A stretch of 64,000 nt of DNA from Gymnothorax reevesii (taxonomy: Eukaryota > Chordata > Actinopteri > Anguilliformes > Muraenidae), in NCBI GenBank assembly GCA_029721435.1, contig CM056588.1, forward strand, positions 42,658,930 to 42,722,929, in the 5' to 3' direction. Below are positions 1-11,404 of this stretch, in pieces (the first letter of the stretch is position 1; each line of letters opens with the position of its first letter). Under the pieces are notes generated by a model that ran no database searches, had not been told where the DNA came from, and saw only the letters and a list, made by a program, of their open reading frames with translations. The translations under genes were made by a program, and so were the position numbers.

Positions 1-811
1 CTCAAGCTACACTTTTTATCTATTTTTTTCTAAAATGTAAACACTTGAAGATGCACAGTTATGTCTCACAGCTTTGATTTGCTTGTATGTTATTTTTCAA
101 ATGGAGATCTTATTTGACTTGAAGTGAGTGCATTTACATTCCTTTTACTTTTATTATACCCCCGCTACGACGTAGTCGGGGGGTGTATAGCGCTCCGCTT
201 GTCCGTCCGTCTGTCCGTCTATCTGTGCGTCCGGATTCGTTCAAACATAAAGCGGGGGGGTGTGTGAGCTCTGCTCCCTTCTACACTTGTTGATTATTAT
301 TTATGATTGTATGTAGCCTGTATGATTGTATATGACTATATTATGATGCAACTTGGACATGATGATGCTGCTGACCTTTATATGCAGAAATGTTTACTAT
401 CTGGACCTCTTTGATTTGTAATTGCATACCCCTGGGTTACACCATCGATGATCAGGCCCCATGAATGTGACCAGGGATTCTGCATTGGATGAATAAGAAA
501 ATCAGTCCTTTATGTAATTTGGGCGGGATAAGCGTTCAGCACATATGACTGTAAATTAACTTGCCAAACGATGGGCCTCATGCAAGAAGGGATATATAAG
601 CAAATTTTCTCTCATATTTGCTTGTATCCACCATTTTGTCTTTTTTATATATATATATTAGTACTTACAGATTTCTGGGATTTGCCAATTGTCCTGACTC
701 CAGTTAATTTTCCTTTCATCTGAGCATGTGTTGAAAGCCAAGAAGTGCTGGTTTTGGAAAATTGAGAGCTGTTGCATTAATGAGTCTGAGACCGTGTCCT
801 GCGTGTTGCAG
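1..811 (+). other. API5 intron (3' part)
   Basis: Non-coding. Apart from the hairpin-headed repeat at 154-265, I see only AT-rich intronic DNA with a short (TA)n run near 648-658. Confidence 0.7.
154..265. repeat. Hairpin-headed dispersed repeat, copy 1 (short)
   Basis: It begins with a GC-rich hairpin: outer arms CCCCCG and CGGGGG around the inner palindrome CTACGACGTAG, with one bulged T. A GTCCGTCCGTCTGTCCGT microsatellite follows. The same head-plus-CCGT layout recurs at about 22.7, 23.8 and 35.1 kb. Family unknown to me. Confidence 0.6.
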
Positions 812-1018
812 GTTATGGAGGATGTGACGGGGGAGGAGTTTGTCCTGCTGATGCGCATCCTGTCGGGGCTGAAGAGCCTGCAGACGGTTGCCGGGCGACA
901 GCAGCTGGTGGAGCTGGTGGTGGAGCAGGCCTTCCTGGAGCAGGCGCTGAACCCGGCCGACGCTGATAACGTGGACCGGCTCCTGCAGTGCACCCGGCAG
1001 GCCCTCCCTCTCTTCTCT
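812..1018 (+). CDS. api5: API5 exon a (first in window)
   Basis: 207 bp, phase 0 at both ends. The acceptor is TGTTGCAG and the donor is GTGAGT at 1019. It encodes the helical segment from VMEDVTGEEF to LLQCTRQALPLFS. Confidence 0.93.
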
Positions 1019-4000
1019 GTGAGTGACGCCGCAATGCTGTCTGGCTGGGAGAATCTGGGGCTCCACTTCACTGTCACATGGTTTTACAGCAGAACATTTG
1101 GGGATACATGGCCTCATTTTTCTGGAGGTGACGGGGCCAAGTAATCATTTGTGATTATAGAAAATATTTCCTCCTTTCCTTGTCTCCTCCCTCACTCAGG
1201 ATAGGAAATGAGGTGGTTGTGGATGTGTTTTTCTATTGGGATGGACACCAGGGCTCAAAGGGCCTTGATGACTGATGTTGCTGTGATGCTTTGTTCATGT
1301 CTCAATTCTGGAAGGCTTACTGAATATGATGAATTAATATGATTCATTCTACAAAGCTCTATGTGATATGTAATGCTGATACAGTAATCGACCTGGTTTT
1401 GTGAGTAGTGGTCCTTTCTCTCTCTAAATGTACTCTTGCATTATGACTGAAAGAATATTTGCTTGAGTTCAGGTTAGTTTGCTCCCTTTGATTGGTTGAC
1501 AGATGGGATAACCTGCATACGGAGGCTGCTCACCTTGCTGAGCACAGGAAGTCCCTCCCTCCTATGCTGCTTAGCCTCTTTTCTCATTGGGTAATAATCA
1601 TGCTCTTTTCTTGAGCCCCCCCCTCCCACCAGACTTTCTGAATCCTCACGTCTTCCTCTGTCCTCAGAAAAATGTGCATTCCACGCGCTTTGTGACATAC
1701 TTCTGTGACCACGTTTTGCCAAACCTCAGCACTCTCACCAGTCCGGTGGCCGAGCTGGACATCCAGCTGGAGGTAAGTGCTATGGGGAACATTGCCATCT
1801 TGATATTGGCGTTAAGTGACTTGGGAGTGTAACAACGGACTGCGTTGCTGACCACGGAGGGATGAATGCTCTTACCATTTGAACCTTGAGTTATGCATGT
1901 GTGGGCAGTAGATATTTGGATACCAGAGCTGTTTTGGGGTTTTTTTTGTTTTTTTTGTGTCATTTTGAAATTAATTGTTGAAATAATTGAAATAAAATGT
2001 TTGAAGTGCAAACTCTGCATTTATTTCCGTGCATTTACATGTATTTTAGGTGATAGGTTTTGGAGTTCTATTTTTGTGTAGTAATTGTGTAAATAATTAC
2101 TGACTGCACTATGTCAGAGGAGGTCGATAGCAGACTACAGGAAGTATTCACATTAGAGTTGCCTTTGTTTTCATTATCAAAATCAGTTGTATTTGCTTCT
2201 TTCCTCCCTGTGCTGGCGTACATCCTCTGAGCGCGCTCTGTACCCGCAGGTCCTGAAACTGCTCGCAGAGATGAGCCCGTTCTGTGGTGACATGGAGAAG
2301 CTGGAGGCCAACCTCACTATGCTGTTTGAGAAGCTGGTGGTAAGAGATGTGGTGGATGAGTGGAGATGCCTTCCATGGAAACGACAAACTGTTTCCATGG
2401 ATTCCCATCGGACCCATTCGGTAGCATGTGAAGTGACTTTGTGGAGGCCGCCATGTTTGGCTGTTGAGATTTTTCGGCACTGGAGCCACGAACACTGGCA
2501 ATTTAAACTTGAAGGCAAGAATAGGACTACAAAGAGCATATCTTAACTGCTGCTTGGTCTGAAATTTGGTCCTGGCTGAATAATTTGGTCAGTATTTAGA
2601 AATTTTATAAATTAAAAGGTCCTTCCAAAATGGTATAATTTGGCCGAGGTGAGTTTCTGTGGAAATGCTTCAACAGGGAAATTAGATATTTGTCCTCACA
2701 GTATCTCCTGTTAACACTAGTGTTTGTAAGCTTCGGGGTTGGGCAGATGATCCCTGGTCCTCTGGTTAGAGTCCTTGCACAGTAGGGGTGTAACGATTCT
2801 GAATCGGTTCTGAATCAATGTTTTTTTTAAGGCAAAGGACCGCCATGGGGCAAACATCTGAGTTTTCCCTTTTCCTTTATTAAACCTGACTGTCTTTAAC
2901 GTAAGTGCCAAACATCAAAGGGCATGAGAAATGCTTCCGGGGGGGGGAAAAAAAAAAAAAACTTGACCGTTTCGGTGACATGCTGCACAGAACCAAGTAA
3001 AGTACTACAGAATCCTCTCCTTTTAAGCCATTAGGTTGCTCTAATCTTGAAACAGTTTACTTGCTCCATTGGCAATCAAGCAGGTGATTCGCTTTTTTAC
3101 TTTGATGAATGAGTAGAGCTGTTTATTAAGACTGCATGTTTGATTGCCACATTCTGAAAGTTTTGCAAGAACGCGTATTTGGCCATTTCGTTTGATTGTG
3201 ATAATTTATAGCTTACATTCACGTTTCATCCGCTTTAATGTTTTACACCTTGTGTACATTTTAGATGCTTGAAATCCGGGGCAATCTGAAAATAAATCTC
3301 TATTTTTTTATTATCATTATAGATTTCCAAAAAATACCACAATGAGAGATGAAATGCTGAGTTGGGATATGGCGATGTTGAACGCGTATTTTTTTTTTTT
3401 TTTTTTTTTTGTGTGATGAGACAACTTGCCGTCATGGGTGTGTGTAGGCAATCGTGTGTAATTTCTTGAAACATACACGCCTGAAGCGGCTTAAAACGAT
3501 TTAAAATGGCATTGGGAAGAAGCCTGAGTTTAGATTTTGCTAATTACAGGTGGTCCGACCTTCCTTAAATCTGCTCCCGTGTACTTGGCATAAATGACAA
3601 TCAAGAAATTTAGCCAGAAGCCTATAACGATTAAGATGTGATGGTGAGAAGCAGACAAACCTAACTGGGCTACAGTGTTAGATTGAAAGAATGCCAATTT
3701 GGAATAATTAGAAAAAATCTTCCTCTGAATTACATCTCTTATTGTAGCATTTTAGGACATTATTCAAGATTTAAAACAGAATTGTCAAAAGATTGCCGTG
3801 GAGTTTAAGCGTCTAAAAAATACACGAGGTGGAAAACATTCTGAAAAGCGAATGAAACGTGAATGTGAGATATCAATTACCACCGTCGCACGAAATGCAG
3901 TGGCAATGGCAATCGTGTTCAAGCAGTGCTGTTCTATGCCCATTTAAATTTCAAAATGCAGCAATCAAACATGTAGTCTTAAACAGCTCTACTCATTCAA

Positions 4001-7000
4001 CTTGGAGTAAATGAATCCACCATTTGATCGCTAATCAAGCAAAGTAAACGGGAACAGGTATACTTTATTTAGAGTTGCCTAATTGGTTACTAGGAGACTA
4101 TTTTGTTTTCATTAGCTTGGGTCCTCTCAGCACGTAGCCGGAAAATACTGATGTCAGTCAAGTTTTTTCCAGAAGCATTTCCCGTGCCCTTTGATGTTAA
4201 GCACTTTCACTCAGGACAGCACAGGGGTGAACAAAGGAAAAGGGAGAGCTCGGATGTTCAACCCATGGTAGCAGGTGGTTTTACTACGCTTTAAAAAAAC
4301 ATTGATTCAGAATCGTTACACCCCAATTGCACAGGGGCTCTTCATTCGAGAGATGAATGTGGTTTATGTACAGCAGAGCTGCTCAAACCCGTTGCTGGAG
4401 ATGTGGCATTAATTTCAGTCCTAACAAAGCACACCTCACTGAACAGGTAGGGCTGGGCTGTCCAAAGCCTCTCCCAGTGATGACCTTTAGGTTTTCATTC
4501 CATATGCAGCATGCCTTATGGGGAGTTGCAGTGTGAAGAAAATTTGTATTTGGCTTTGTTACCATTATTATTAGGCCGATAATAATCGATTTTGTCGATA
4601 TTATGGAATCCTCATCGCTGCCGTGTCTGCCGCAAGGTCTTCGTGTTGACACGATAACTCAAGAACTGTCTTGCAGATCCTTTTAAAATTTTATATGCCT
4701 TTTAGATCTTGGCAAGACGGATAACTGGGTTTATTATGGGCTTTGTATTATTACACTGAACAAAAATATAAATACCCCATGTCAAATTTTTGAGTTCTTA
4801 TTCACAAAAAACTGGAACCGAGATTCATCTGTGAATAGCACTCTTCTCCAGCGTGCTAAGGGCCATCGAACGTGTGTGTTTGCCCATGCGAGTCGGTTCT
4901 GACACCGGACAGCGGTGAAATCCAGACCACGGTGAGGACGCCGAGCGTGCAAGTTGGCTTCTCGCAAGCGGTTATGGATGGTCTGTGGTGTGATGCGTCT
5001 GTTGTGCAGACCAACGGTCTCATCCGCCATGCATGTTGCTGATCTTAGCCGATCCCGCAGGTGGACGAGCCGGATGTAGCGATCTTGTGCTGGTGTGGTC
5101 ACACGTAGCCGACGTGGATGAGGTCGATTTGCACTACTGCCCATCTGTCGGAAACGAACTCTCAAACGGCCTATTGTCCAATAGTTAACATTCAGCTGCA
5201 CAGCGACCGCTCTGGTGGACGTCCCTGCATCCAGCATGCCAATGGCACGTTCCCGCATGACCTTAGACATCTGAGGCATGATGACTTTTGACAAAATTTG
5301 ACATTTTGGGGTGGCCTTTTATTGTCCCCAGTATAAGGAGTGTCTGGGTCCTGCTCAGTCTGTCTTTGATCACCGTGTGGAACTGCCACACGTATGTACT
5401 GAGTGAAATCACTGAGCAAATGCTCACTGACAGAGAGATGGATTAAAAAAAGGTACACAAATCAAGAGAAATATTCCTATTGTACGAGTAAAAGTCAGCA
5501 TATTCTCACTTAGTTGTTAACTCCTTGTGGCATCAATATTTGACATGGGGCGTTTATATTTTTGTTCAGTGTAGTACTAATAAGTCGTACTATTAAATTT
5601 AATTCATTTATTGATTATTGATTTATTGATTCATTTCCTGGATCACCTGAGTTCTGTCAAATTGCCTGATGTGAGCAATATTACTATGAAATTTTTCCAG
5701 TTTCTTTCAGTCATGATCAATTATTGCAGAATACTATGCCAGAAATATCATTTGATAAAGTAATAAGTAGTTAAAGTTATTACTGGCCACATTAAAAAAT
5801 AGATAAGTGTATTTTTGATCATTATTGAATAAATATGGGCAGTCTTGGCATCCATAAGATAAAACTGGGCTCAGTTTGTAATGATTGCAATAGTTTGGCA
5901 GTTTGTTTCTGAGGCAATAGTGTCACAAGGCTTTGTTTTTGGGGAGCTTTCACTTGGGGGTTTCCATACACTTCGCTGTCGGGACCAACAGTGTAAGCTT
6001 TGTTTCTGTTCCATTTCCAACAGTCAGGTATCTAAAAGAGAAGTAAATGGGGTTTTTTCGAAAACCGGTGAAAGTTGGGTCCATGATTTAAACTAGGCTT
6101 ATGCCGTCAGAGGCGACGGCTTGGGGTATATCCCCGAACGCCCCCAATCCTCCAATTCCCCAATCCTTGAATAGACTCGATACTATATAAAGCTCCGCAG
6201 GTCATGACCTTTCATTTGAACTTAATTTCAGGTCAATCGGACAAATGGTTCTGAAGATGAGGCCAAAATGGTAATTTTCCATCACAAAGCGCCACCTGGT
6301 GGCAAAATATTGAACCATACAGGTATGATGTCATCATGTGACCCATTGTGAGGTCATGACCTTACAGTTGCACATAGTTTCATGTCAATTGGACAAATGG
6401 TTCCAAAGATATGGCAAAAATTGTGAATTTTATGTGACAAAGCTCCACCTTGTGTCAATTTTGAACCAAACTGGTATAATGTCATCGTGGGACACATCCT
6501 CAGGTCATGACCTTTCATTTGCACTTGATTTGAAGTCAATCGGACCAATATTTCCAGAGATATGATAAAAGCAGTGATTTTTTTTTTTTTTTTTTTTCAG
6601 TTTTTGGCCCCTGGTGGCCAATCTAGAAATTGTAAATTGAGGAATCAATTCTTCCTCTTTATGATACTTGCTTATATGCAAAACTTGGAATTTCTAATTG
6701 AAATATGACTGCAGTTATCGCGTTAACGCGAAAATGAGTTTTTAGCCCCTGGTGGCCAATCTAGAAATCGTTAATTGTCCAAAATCAAATCAGTTCTTCC
6801 TCTTTATGATACTTACTTGTATGCAAAACTTGAAATTTCTAATTGATATATTACTGAAGTTATCGCATTAACACGTAGGGCGGTGCGGCGGCGGCAGCGA
6901 TCGGATCAAAAACATAATATCCGAATGGCGTTCGGAGATATAATTAACATGTGGAAAGTGTTACTGTTTTGTTTATTATGATAATGTGTTGGAACATTTC

Positions 7001-10000
7001 AGACCTTTTCAAAATTGAAAGGCTTTAAGGCCTTAAAAGGTGAATGTTGCCATCTCCTTGCGAAGGTTGAAATAACATGGAACCACAACACCCACTGGTC
7101 CCTGATGATTGGCTTGTTCAAATGTTTTGCATGCTTTTAGTTGATGGTTTTTTGTAATTGATTTTTCAGAGTTCCATGTCAATGTCTGCCATTAGAATGA
7201 AGATCAGTAAGAGCAATTGAATCACACGTAGCTTCATAACATCATGGGCCATTATAAACTTGTATGTTCACTCCAGCATGGCTCCTGGCTGTCCTTTTTA
7301 AGGGTGCATTGGGTAGCTGCAATCATCATGACTGTGACTACCCCCCCCCAGGAGTTCATGCCATTGCCCCCAGAAAATGCAGAGAATGGGGAGAATGCTG
7401 GCAACGAAGAGCCAAAACTACAGTTCAGCTACGTGGAGTGCCTCCTCTTCAGCTTCCACCAGCTCGGAAAGAAGCTTCCAGACTACCTTATTGACAAAAT
7501 CGATGCTGAGCGCCTCAAGGACTTCAAGATCAGGCACGTGGATGCACTGGTCCTGCCTCTTGACTCTCATGTCTCAGTGGCGGCCCCTTTGGGTCATTGC
7601 TATTCAAATTGTGCCTTTATTGCTGTCTTAAGCCAGTGCTAAGAATCTGACCAGGCTGATACTCTGAAATATATTGCAGGAATGACTCGGTGGTTTCTAG
7701 CAAGTAATGTGCCTGAGTGTGTGTGAGAGTGTGGGTTGTGTCACGTTGGTAGTTGCAAATTAAGCCAACTGGCATGCACTAGTCTTGTTACAAATTGCGA
7801 TTTGTATATGGCAGAACCAGTCAAGGTGCCGAAAACAATTCAAACTATGACGGTCTTTCTATAAACTTTAGACGGGATCAGGTTTGAAGCCTTCATCTGG
7901 AGTTTTTATTGTTTTCTGTATTTTGGTTTGGGATTTCACTCCAAGACGGCAGTTAGAGCGAAATCCAGTGTCTCTTGCGTGAATTACATTGCATTCTTGA
8001 TAGAATAAATTATTTTTTGTTATACTTAAGTGTTTTATGGGGGAATAAATGTGTAACTTCTTTTAGTTTGAGGTTGAGGGAAATGTGCATTGATGTCCAA
8101 TTGAATATGGTCTCAGCTCACTCGCCTCCTCCTGTGGCCTTGCAGGTTACAGTATTTTGCGCGAGGGCTACAGGTGTACATCCGGCAACTTCGAGTAGCT
8201 CTGCAGGGGAAAACGGGAGACGCGCTTAAAACTGATGAGGTGAGGTCTCTTCCCCCCCCCCAATGGAATCCTGGTCCTTAAAAGGAACAAAAAGAAAGCG
8301 GCATCAAATAACCATGTAATTGCTCACATTCATCCCTGTGTCTTTTCCTAGAATAAAATTAAAGTTGTGGCTCTGAAGATTACAAACAACATCAACGTCC
8401 TCATTAAGGTGAGGTATTTGCGATTGAGTATAAGGTAGCAGCCTCTCTCACGATTTGTTTATTTAAGGTCCCCTATCATGTCACCAGGTGCTCAGCCAAT
8501 TTGCCATTTCAAGCCATTTCAGAAATCTTGTCCTTTGTGACATCACATTTAGAGATGTGAAGTGTCCGTGAAAACGTGGAAAATCAAGTTTGTTTTCAAA
8601 CTTTATTTCTGCATTTAAAAAGTCATTTTTGCTTTTTTGTCACGTGCTGAAAAATAATTTCTATCGCAAAAATGAGTGCAAAACTTCTGGATTTTAATGC
8701 CAACTGGATATTGATAACTTGAGGCAAGTTCCAAATGGCAATGCTTCTATATTAATTGACTGTATATGGATTTGTAACTCCAGCAGCACGTCTTGCTGTC
8801 AGCAAAGAGGTTAAAGTTGGTGTGATACCAGTCACAGCTGCTTATCTACCCTTAATTGTCCCCTGCCGGCAGTAGCAAGCAGAGCGATTTCCGTGACCTG
8901 GCGGGGGACATGGCCACGTTTAGTGGCAACACCTGTTGTGTAGTTAGGTTAGTGTTCTTTATGGGAAACTGAACTATATGTTCTGTGAGTGAACTGACTT
9001 ATTTCTGTGAACATGATGGAAGCACGAATGTGTGTGATGCGATCCACTGACGTTAGTCAAGATTGGAAATATTGTATGAGACTCTGACATCGAAATTTTT
9101 CCACCCCTGCCAGTGATTGTACATACTTCTATGGGAGGCACCCTAACAAGGCCTGGTAATTTTTTGGCAGTTTGGTGTTTGTATCACTAGTAGCACCCAA
9201 AAATTGAGAGAGTGCATCTTTTTCCGAGAAATTCCTATGAAAACTTGGAATACACAGAGGTTTACCAAAGATTTGAGGCCAATTCGCTGGACCTCCGAGG
9301 TATCCCAAAGTCTGTCCAGTTTACTTAAGTTTGGACAACACCTCAGTAAACCTCTGGTAAATTTTCCCGTAACACACCGAGAATTGTCTGGCTCACTGCT
9401 GCTCAGAGACCACATTGGTATTCCTCAAGAAAATTTCACTGAGTTGGGCACCTCTAGTAATGCAAACGCCGATGGGGTACACCCCCCCCCCCCTTTCTTT
9501 TTCCAAGCCTGCTCACTTTCCTACACATGGGGAAAGTGGCCGACCAGAGATGAGCTGCGTTCGGAATGCATACTTAGCCGCTTGCTTGCTCACTCTTTTT
9601 ATATTATTTTTGATGATGTCATTCACTACATAGTGCCCTATATATTGGGTGAGTGTACATTTCGAACGTGGCCAAAGAGGACTGATCAGCCAAAGAAGTT
9701 CCTTGATTATTCTGAATGGTCACTCCCCATTGTGATGTCACATAAGACAGACTTTGAAATTGCTTATAATTGCTGATTGGCTGAGCACCTGGTGATGGAC
9801 CTCTCAGAGGTGAAGCAACCCAATTGCTTGTGTTTGCATTCTGAAAGCTTACGTACTTACCCTATGGCCTGCAGGACCTGTTCCACAATCCTCCCTCTTA
9901 CAAGAGCACTGTCACTCTCTCCTGGAAACCTGTGCAGAAGACAGAGGCTGCAGGGTAGGTTTGCTCATCTGTAGTTCCCTACTGAATGGAGTTCAGCATT

Positions 10001-11404
10001 TAAAACGGCTGAAGCGCAGTCTGGCAGGGGAGGGGGTGGTTACTCACCTGTGATTGGATGGAGATCCTCCTTGGAGAAGGTGCCATACTTGGTTGTCTGC
10101 TCCTGCAAAGCTGCCCCAACTTCCTTAGAACCGCTGGATTTGATTCACGGTCACCCTCCACTTTGTGTTAAGGTGGTCACTGCAGTAGAAAAGTTCCGTT
10201 TGGCTTTCCAAATTGCTTGTCCAATTGAAACTTTACAAAACTGTTGTGTGCTGCTTACGTGTGCATTCATTTGTAAGTGGTTGTCTGCTTTGCTTTTTCA
10301 GTCCTCTGATTGCTTGTGTGAACTTTTGTCACCCTGTGTGCTGTCTTGGTTGGTGGATGGCCGTCAGCGTTTCACAGGGCGAAATAACATCGTCGATATC
10401 GCTGACCGATGTGCCTGAGGTGGCATTGAATATGTCAGTGACCTTCACCTTGAAAGTTGTCTCTTGAGTGCCTCTTGGGAATTATTAGTAATGGCGCCTT
10501 GTGAGGGTAATTAAGAACTTTGACCATTTGACCTTGGACCAGTGACCTTGAAACTAAAACATTTTTGCCCTCTATAAATCCTGAGCTTGTACATGTCTCT
10601 CGACTTCTACGCCTTAGTTTGTAAGGTCTGTTGACTACTACTGTCAAGCATTTTTGATTCCAGTCTTTCAGCTTGTCGGACTTGAAAGCGATTACTTGGA
10701 GTTAAGTGTAGAGACTGTCAACTTGGGTACTTGTTCATCTATATAGTGGTGGACAGGAGAGGAACTTAAACCCTTGTCATACAGTTCCACAACCCAAATA
10801 CTTGGACTATGCATCAATGAACTGTTTGTTATTATTGAAGAGGGTTTGGATCATGCTCATATCGGCTAGCTCAGTGAGTGATCGAACCTGCCCCTTTTCA
10901 GTCAGAAGAGGCCGTCTGGGGACGATGTCGGGGCGGCAGCCCAGGTGAAGAAGGTCTCTCCGTTGCCCAGGAGGGACGCGAGGCAGATTTACAACCCCCC
11001 GAGCGGCAAGTACAGTGCCTCCATTGGGAACTTCTCTTACGGTGAGTATGGGTTTGTTTGAAATACGGCTTCTGTGTTTGACATCACACTGAGTTTCGGA
11101 TGTAATTTGTTCAGCACTATCCGAGCATGGGGGTGGGTTGGTGGCTATTCACTTACTTTGTTCCCTGAACACATGACCGCTGAGTTCACTTGAGCCACAG
11201 ATGTGTTTCCTGGGACTCTGCGCTGAGGCTAGCCATCTGCGAGAGTGTGCCTTACTGACATGACTATTTGTTTGCCTTTGGTACAGAAACATTCCTGAAT
11301 TGTATTTTCTCTTCCAAATTTTAGAACAGCGTGGTGGATTCCGTGGTGGGCGGGGCCGAGGCTGGGGAGGCCGGGGCAACAGGAGCCGAGGGCGGATCTA
11401 CTGA
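812..11404 (+). CDS. api5: API5, apoptosis inhibitor 5 (5' part outside window), nine exons
   Basis: Nine exons join in phase into 344 residues plus a stop: 812-1018, 1668-1772, 2250-2339, 7352-7533, 8146-8239, 8352-8408, 9875-9954, 10902-11041, 11325-11404. I recognised the product by motifs remembered from vertebrate API5, such as MEDVTGEEFVLLMRILSGLK, CGDMEKLEANL, LQYFARGLQVYIRQLR, DARQIYNPPSGKY and the Arg/Gly-rich tail. Known of the family: a nuclear all-helical (HEAT/ARM-like) anti-apoptotic protein with a basic nuclear localisation segment near the C-terminus, here around KKVSPLPRRDARQ. The family is usually about 500-525 residues, so roughly the first third is missing because the window starts inside the gene. 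All introns are GT-AG except the one after 7533, which reads GC-AG. Repeats fill the 5 kb intron 2340-7351. No frameshift or internal stop was seen, so the gene looks functional. TTC17 follows on the same strand. Confidence 0.95.
1019..2249 (+). other. API5 introns around exon b (1019-1667, 1773-2249)
   Basis: The two introns flanking exon b hold no recognisable element beyond short T-tracts near 1936-1958. Confidence 0.6.
1668..1772 (+). CDS. api5: API5 exon b
   Basis: 105 bp, phase 0. The acceptor is TCCTCAG and the donor GTAAGT. It encodes KNVHSTRFVTYFCDHVLPNL and on to LDIQLE, matching API5 directly after the LPLFS of the previous exon. Confidence 0.94.
2250..2339 (+). CDS. api5: API5 exon c
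   Basis: 90 bp, phase 0. The acceptor is ACCCGCAG and the donor GTAAGA. It encodes VLKLLAEMSPFCGDMEKLEA and on to FEKLV. Confidence 0.94.
2783..4326. mobile_element. hAT-like non-autonomous DNA transposon, copy 1 (1.54 kb)
   Basis: The ends are inverted repeats: TAGGGGTGTAACGATTCTGA on the left, and a right end whose reverse complement starts TTGGGGTGTAACGATTCTGA. The element is flanked by a perfect 8-bp target duplication, TTGCACAG, at 2775-2782 and 4327-4334. An 8-bp duplication and a (T/C)AGGGGTG start fit hAT elements. No transposase reading frame is visible, so it is non-autonomous. A second copy lies at 16854-18503. Confidence 0.88.
4754..5571 (-). mobile_element. Tc1/mariner element, internally deleted
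   Basis: Terminal inverted repeats begin CACTGAACAAAAATATAAA (left at 4754; right end as its complement to 5571) and are flanked by TA on both sides, the Tc1/mariner target duplication. At 818 bp it is shorter than a complete element, which is usually 1.2 kb or more. It carries the N-terminal half of a transposase on the minus strand. Confidence 0.9.
4782..5294 (-). pseudogene. Tc1-like transposase, N-terminal half
   Basis: 170-residue open frame on the minus strand. Residues about 1-60 look like the Tc1 helix-turn-helix (MRERAIGMLDAGTSTRAVAV). A second basic helix-turn-helix follows (ITPQTIHNRLREANLHARRP), and the frame ends shortly after LFTDESRF, which holds the first Asp of the DDE triad. 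The remaining catalytic Asp and Glu are absent because the element jumps to its own terminal repeat. It cannot be catalytic but may encode an intact DNA-binding part. No disabling stop was seen in the surviving half. Confidence 0.85.
6097..6942. repeat. Hairpin-headed repeat, copy 2, with two internal tandem arrays
   Basis: The head hairpin is GCCGTC/GACGGC at 6103-6120 and the tail hairpin CCGAA/TTCGG at 6921-6935. Inside are three units of about 151 bp (from about 6195), each carrying the perfect palindrome AGGTCATGACCT, then two units of about 150-165 bp beginning near GCCCCTGGTGGCCAATCTAG (6606 and 6751). A pure T-run (6580-6597) separates the arrays. No open reading frame of note. Confidence 0.65.
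7352..7533 (+). CDS. api5: API5 exon d, with a GC donor
   Basis: 182 bp ending in phase 2. The acceptor follows a run of nine C residues (CCCCCCCCCAG). It encodes EFMPLPPENAENGENAGNEE through KLKDFKIR-like sequence (here RLKDFKI plus the first two bases of Arg). The only donor that keeps the frame with exon e is AG|GCACGT at 7534, a GC-AG intron. The nearest GT, at 7538, would shift the frame. Confidence 0.9.
7534..8145 (+). other. API5 intron d-e (GC-AG)
   Basis: 612 bp. It starts GCACGT and ends CCTTGCAG. No repeat element recognised. Confidence 0.6.
8146..8239 (+). CDS. api5: API5 exon e
   Basis: 94 bp. The acceptor is CCTTGCAG and the donor GTGAGG. It completes the Arg codon of exon d, then reads LQYFARGLQVYIRQLRVALQ and on to ALKTDE, a well-conserved API5 block. 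Confidence 0.94.
8352..8408 (+). CDS. api5: API5 exon f
   Basis: 57 bp, phase 0. The acceptor is TTCCTAG and the donor GTGAGG. It encodes NKIKVVALKITNNINVLIK. The 112-bp intron before it is the shortest API5 intron in the window. Confidence 0.94.
8467..9802. mobile_element. Inverted-repeat element of the GGTCCCCTAT family, copy 1
   Basis: The left end reads GGTCCCCTATCATGTCACCA then GGTGCTCAGCCAAT. The right end is its approximate complement (ATTGGCTGAGCACCTGGTGA then TGGACCT, ending about 9802). A 248-bp copy of the same family is at 47352-47600. It fills nearly the whole API5 intron before exon g. The interior probably holds other insertions, including the foldback at about 9554-9673. Confidence 0.65.
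9554..9673. repeat. Short foldback element nested in the GGTCCCCTAT element
   Basis: GCTGCGTTCGGAATGCATAC on the left and GAGTGTACATTTCGAACG on the right form imperfect inverted repeats about 80 bp apart, like a small fish MITE. Confidence 0.45.
9875..9954 (+). CDS. api5: API5 exon g
   Basis: 80 bp ending in phase 2. The acceptor is GCCTGCAG and the donor GTAGGT. It encodes DLFHNPPSYKSTVTLSWKPV and on to QKTEAA plus part of Gly. Confidence 0.93.
9955..10901 (+). other. API5 intron g-h
   Basis: 947 bp. It contains GACCTTGGACC and GACCTTGAAAC motifs near 10530-10555, reminiscent of the hairpin-headed repeats, but no boundaries are visible. Otherwise nothing recognised. Confidence 0.5.
10902..11041 (+). 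CDS. api5: API5 exon h, nuclear-localisation segment
   Basis: 140 bp. The acceptor is CCTTTTCAG and the donor GTGAGT. It encodes QKRPSGDDVG, a Lys/Arg-rich stretch (KKVSPLPRRDARQ) and IYNPPSGKYSASIGNFSY. The basic stretch corresponds to the API5 nuclear localisation region. Confidence 0.93.
11325..11404 (+). CDS. api5: API5 last exon, Arg/Gly-rich tail and stop
   Basis: Coding part of the last exon. The acceptor is AAATTTTAG. It encodes EQRGGFRGGRGRGWGGRGNR then SRGRIY and TGA at 11402-11404. The RGG-rich tail and terminal SRGR-(L/I)-Y are typical of vertebrate API5. Confidence 0.95.

Noticed and set aside
7538..7543. GTGGAT as an alternative API5 exon d donor
   Set aside because: It would add four bases, shift the frame and lose the conserved KIR-LQYFARG junction.
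9204..9776. 190-codon plus-strand open frame
   Set aside because: It lies inside the inverted-repeat element 8467-9802, crosses a nested foldback, and shows no recognisable protein pattern.
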